Assembly: GCA_964582545.1 (NCBI GenBank)
Contig: CAZOSB010000001.1
Span: forward strand, 124,001-188,000
Direction of reading: 5' to 3'
Length of the DNA stretch: 64,000 nt
Origin: JAVVUJ01 sp964582545
GTDB lineage: Bacteria; Bacillota; Clostridia; Peptostreptococcales; Anaerovoracaceae
Shown here: in pieces, positions 61,642 to 64,000 of the stretch
Numbering within the stretch: the first letter of the stretch is position 1
How the letters are laid out: each line of letters opens with the position of its first letter
Position numbers and translations under genes: made by a program
The notes under the pieces: model-generated
What the model saw: the letters and a program-made list of their open reading frames with translations, nothing else
Database searches by the model: none
What the model was told of the DNA's origin: nothing

Positions 61642-61947
61642 TCCTCTGTTCGCATCATTGTCACATCAAAGTATGACTATTCGCAATAATAATTATCGAT
61701 CGATATCATTATTATAGCACGTGAAAAATCAATAGTATATAGGGGATTATGGCTTTAATATAAAGCAATTGTATCTATGATAATGTAAAATAGTCTTTGC
61801 TTTTTATCAAATAAAAGCTTTTGAGTGTCACATTACGTCACAAATTTGAAGTGTGAATCATGTATTTCGTCGATTGAAAAATGTCGAATCTTGTAATATA
61901 ATTATAAAATTAGCTACTGTAGAAGGTGCATGTTGGAGGAAACTATT
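61642..61947. promoter_or_regulatory. Divergent control region between HTH regulator and chemoreceptor
   Basis: No gene is seen. It contains the octamer TGTCACAT twice (61659-61666 and 61826-61833), the perfect palindrome TATCGATCGATA (61694-61705), a minus-strand extended -10 (TGCTATAAT, 61711-61716 core) and the plus-strand promoter at 61874-61902. The palindrome is placed near the expected start of the regulator gene and may be its own operator. Confidence 0.6.
61874..61902 (+). promoter_or_regulatory. Promoter of second chemoreceptor gene
   Basis: TTGAAA (61874-61879), 17 bases, then TATAAT (61897-61902). Transcription should start near 61909, about 39 bases before the ATG at 61948. Confidence 0.75.
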
Positions 61948-63645
61948 ATGTTTAAGAACATGAAAATCGGGAAAAAGCTTATTCTTTTGTTTGTAGCAAT
62001 ATCTATTATTGCCAGTACGTCAGGTATTATTGCAACATTTTCGCTTGTTCAAACAAACAACAAGTATTCGGATGCAATGCACTATTATGGTTTTGACCTC
62101 GGCGATATTGCAGAGTTGGGTATGCAAATAAACGCGGCAAGGGCCTATATCAGAGATGTTATATTCCTTACAGATACCAATTCTGTGAATGAGGCGCTGG
62201 CTAAATTACAACATACGTCGCAGATAGGCAACCAGCTGATGCCCTTAGTTGAAGCTGGGCTTCAAACTGAAAGCGGCAGGGAAAAGTGGAAAGACTATAT
62301 GAATTACGTGGCTCAATACAGAGATGTTCGCGATAAGGTAATTGAATTAGCTTTAAAAACTCCCAATGAGGTGAATTCCGAAGCATATGCCCTTTGGGTA
62401 AGCGACGGTGCCCCAGCAATCAATAGTGCAATTTCTATCCTCGAAGAGATGATACAGTTAAAAGTTGATGAAGGGAGTAAAGCCAGTGCTGAACTTGATA
62501 AGAAAACTACAGGTACCATTATATTCTGCATGATAGTCATTGTCATTTCTTTGCTCATCGCTCTAGCCCTAGCTGTTACTACATCAAAAGACATCAGCAA
62601 GCCAATCCTTGAACTTGAAGCAATGGGCAAGAAGTTATCCGAAGGGAAACTAGATGTTGAGATCACCTATCAGAGTAAAAACGAACTGGGACAGTTGTCA
62701 GAATCCATGCGAACGGCTATGTCACAAATTCGTCTTTACATATCTGAGCTGACCTATGCCCTAACGGAATTTTCGAAGAATAACTTCTCTTTACGCCCTC
62801 CAAAAGCACATTTTATCGGTGATTTTGCTGTGCTTGAGGGGACTACCGTGACGGTCATGAACAATATGTCTGAAACCTTATCACAAATAAAAACAGCGGC
62901 AGATCAAGTATCCTCTGGTTCGGAGCAAGTTTCTTCCGGAGCTCAAGCATTGGCACAAGGTGCAACGGAGCAGGCAAGCTCTGTAGAGGAGCTCTCTGCT
63001 TCGATTTCAGAAATATCGTGGCAAATTAACCAGAATGCTGATAATTCAAAGAAAGCTGATGAAAAATCAACTGCCGCTACAAATGCCATTGCAACTAGCA
63101 ATGAGCAAATGCAAAAGCTTATGTCTGCAATGCACATCATCGATACCAAGTCCGTTGAAATCAATAAAATTATCAAAACGATTGAGGACATAGCGTTTCA
63201 AACCAACATTCTCGCGTTAAACGCTGCCGTGGAAGCGGCAAGAGCCGGTGCAGCAGGAAAGGGATTTGCAGTGGTTGCCGATGAGGTGCGAAATCTTGCA
63301 GGCAAATCAGCACAGGCTGCTAAAACCACTACTACGCTCATTGAGGATTCAGTCATTTCTGTAACTGAGGGGGTTAAACTGGCAAATGCTACTGCCGATG
63401 ATTTGCACGAAGCGGTGGTAAGTGTCCGTGAGGTAACTTCCTTGATTGCAGATATTACAAAGGCAAGCAGTGAACAGGCTTTGGCAATCTCACAGGTTTC
63501 CGTTGGTATAGACCAAATCTCCTCGGTGGTTCAGACTAATTCTGCCACAAGTGAGGAAAGTGCTGCTGCCAGTGAAGAATTGTCCAGTCAAGCAAATTTG
63601 ATGAATGAATTAGTGGGTAAATTTACGCTGAAAGAGATGGTGTAG
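61948..63645 (+). CDS. Methyl-accepting chemotaxis protein
   Basis: A 565-residue chemoreceptor from ATG 61948 (TTGGAGGA at 61933); an ATG at 61930 is less likely. Membrane segments lie at about 11-33 and 184-207, framing a four-helix-bundle (4HB_MCP-type) sensor. HAMP (about 207-260) and the signalling coiled coil follow. The tip, EDIAFQTNILALNAAVEAA with RNLAGKSAQAAK, is almost identical to that of the receptor at 3348, while the sensor is unrelated. The two therefore probably feed the same CheA pathway with different ligands. A GGDEF-type gene begins about 100 bases downstream. Confidence 0.93.
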   Translation: MFKNMKIGKKLILLFVAISIIASTSGIIATFSLVQTNNKYSDAMHYYGFDLGDIAELGMQINAARAYIRDVIFLTDTNSVNEALAKLQHTSQIGNQLMPLVEAGLQTESGREKWKDYMNYVAQYRDVRDKVIELALKTPNEVNSEAYALWVSDGAPAINSAISILEEMIQLKVDEGSKASAELDKKTTGTIIFCMIVIVISLLIALALAVTTSKDISKPILELEAMGKKLSEGKLDVEITYQSKNELGQLSESMRTAMSQIRLYISELTYALTEFSKNNFSLRPPKAHFIGDFAVLEGTTVTVMNNMSETLSQIKTAADQVSSGSEQVSSGAQALAQGATEQASSVEELSASISEISWQINQNADNSKKADEKSTAATNAIATSNEQMQKLMSAMHIIDTKSVEINKIIKTIEDIAFQTNILALNAAVEAARAGAAGKGFAVVADEVRNLAGKSAQAAKTTTTLIEDSVISVTEGVKLANATADDLHEAVVSVREVTSLIADITKASSEQALAISQVSVGIDQISSVVQTNSATSEESAAASEELSSQANLMNELVGKFTLKEMV

Positions 63646-63748
63646 CTCCACGTAACTCTGTGTGGATATAAAGTATTATTGCCACTGCAATCATTGTAAG
63701 TTTAGAGTGAGTTATTAGGAAGAATGGATAAGGAGGAGGTACCCCACA

Positions 63749-64000
63749 ATGTCTATGCAACAATATATGGTAGAGGAAGCGGACTCTCTAACGGGATTAC
63801 AGCGGAGCTATGCTTTTTTGAATTTACTCTCGGAGATGGCACAGGATAAAAGGCAATGTGAGGTTATGATTTTAGGAATAGACAATTTCAAGACAATCAA
63901 CAACCTTTACACCTATTCCTTCGGTGATCAGGTTCTGCAATGTTTAGCTAAGGAGTTACAAGAAATTTTACCGCCCTCAGCAGAACTTTTTCGGCTAGAT
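63749..64000 (+). CDS. GGDEF-type diguanylate cyclase, 3'-truncated by window edge
   Basis: The first 84 residues of a gene that runs off the window. The ATG at 63749 has AGGAGGAGG at 63731-63739. The protein starts close to a GGDEF domain: DSLTGLQRSYAFLNLL, then VMILGIDNFKTINNLYTYS, FGDQVLQCLAKELQ and LFRLD. These match the start of the domain up to just before the active-site GGDEF loop, which lies outside. Whether the active site is intact and what follows cannot be seen. Confidence 0.85.
   Translation, partial: MSMQQYMVEEADSLTGLQRSYAFLNLLSEMAQDKRQCEVMILGIDNFKTINNLYTYSFGDQVLQCLAKELQEILPPSAELFRLD

Overview
The window is AT-rich DNA from an anaerobic, butyrate-type Clostridia member (Firmicutes). 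The grounds are: a bcd-etfB-etfA operon end, crotonase and an acyl-CoA transferase; NADH/ferredoxin-type iron-sulfur oxidoreductases; strong AGGAGG ribosome sites, sigma-A type promoters and T-tailed terminators; an SLH-domain surface protein; and a possible spore-envelope protein. I cannot name the species. I saw no rRNA, tRNA, CRISPR array, prophage or intact transposase.

Layout. 1-2744: 3' end of the butyryl-CoA dehydrogenase operon with its electron-transfer flavoprotein. 2745-3347: a gene-free stretch with a consensus promoter, a TetR-type operator and duplicated GC-rich palindromes. 3348-8011: a chemoreceptor, an HD-GYP c-di-GMP hydrolase and two small membrane proteins. 8075-11616: a two-component system that overlaps or abuts a FetAB-type metal exporter. 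11773-18000: SLH/transglutaminase protein, glycogen debranching enzyme, a QueG-like iron-sulfur protein and an acetate transporter. 18100-25713: Cys-rich minus-strand protein, metallohydrolases, ComEC, HolA and a drug/metabolite-type exporter. 25946-31738: a NuoE/NuoF pair plus a 1163-residue ferredoxin-GltD-FdhA-like fusion, which looks like a bifurcating NAD(H)/NADP(H)/ferredoxin complex. 31739-33612: a tandem-repeat region, a broken Rpn nuclease gene and an orphan terminator. 33613-34857: amidohydrolase.

35113-42109 is a complete-looking flavin-based extracellular electron transfer (EET) locus: ndh2, dmkB, dmkA, eetA, eetB, pplA and fmnB. It would route NADH electrons through demethylmenaquinone to a flavinylated surface lipoprotein.

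42405-54339 is a catabolic island: a TRAP transporter, a class III aminotransferase, an RpiR regulator, an FAD oxidase, an iron-sulfur protein, an FGGY kinase and a fused EtfB-EtfA. Two matching 15-bp palindromes overlap the -35 boxes of the promoters on either side of the rpiR gene, which suggests one local regulon. 54487-58320 returns to acyl-CoA fermentation (CoA-transferase, crotonase, Fe-alcohol dehydrogenase). 58499-64000 carries a secreted protein, an HTH regulator, a second chemoreceptor and the start of a GGDEF protein.

Redox is the common theme. Two ETFs, a NuoEF-type complex and the EET chain would all exchange electrons through NADH, ferredoxin and quinone in a fermentative cell. 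All functional calls are read from sequence motifs and gene context; none was tested by a database search.
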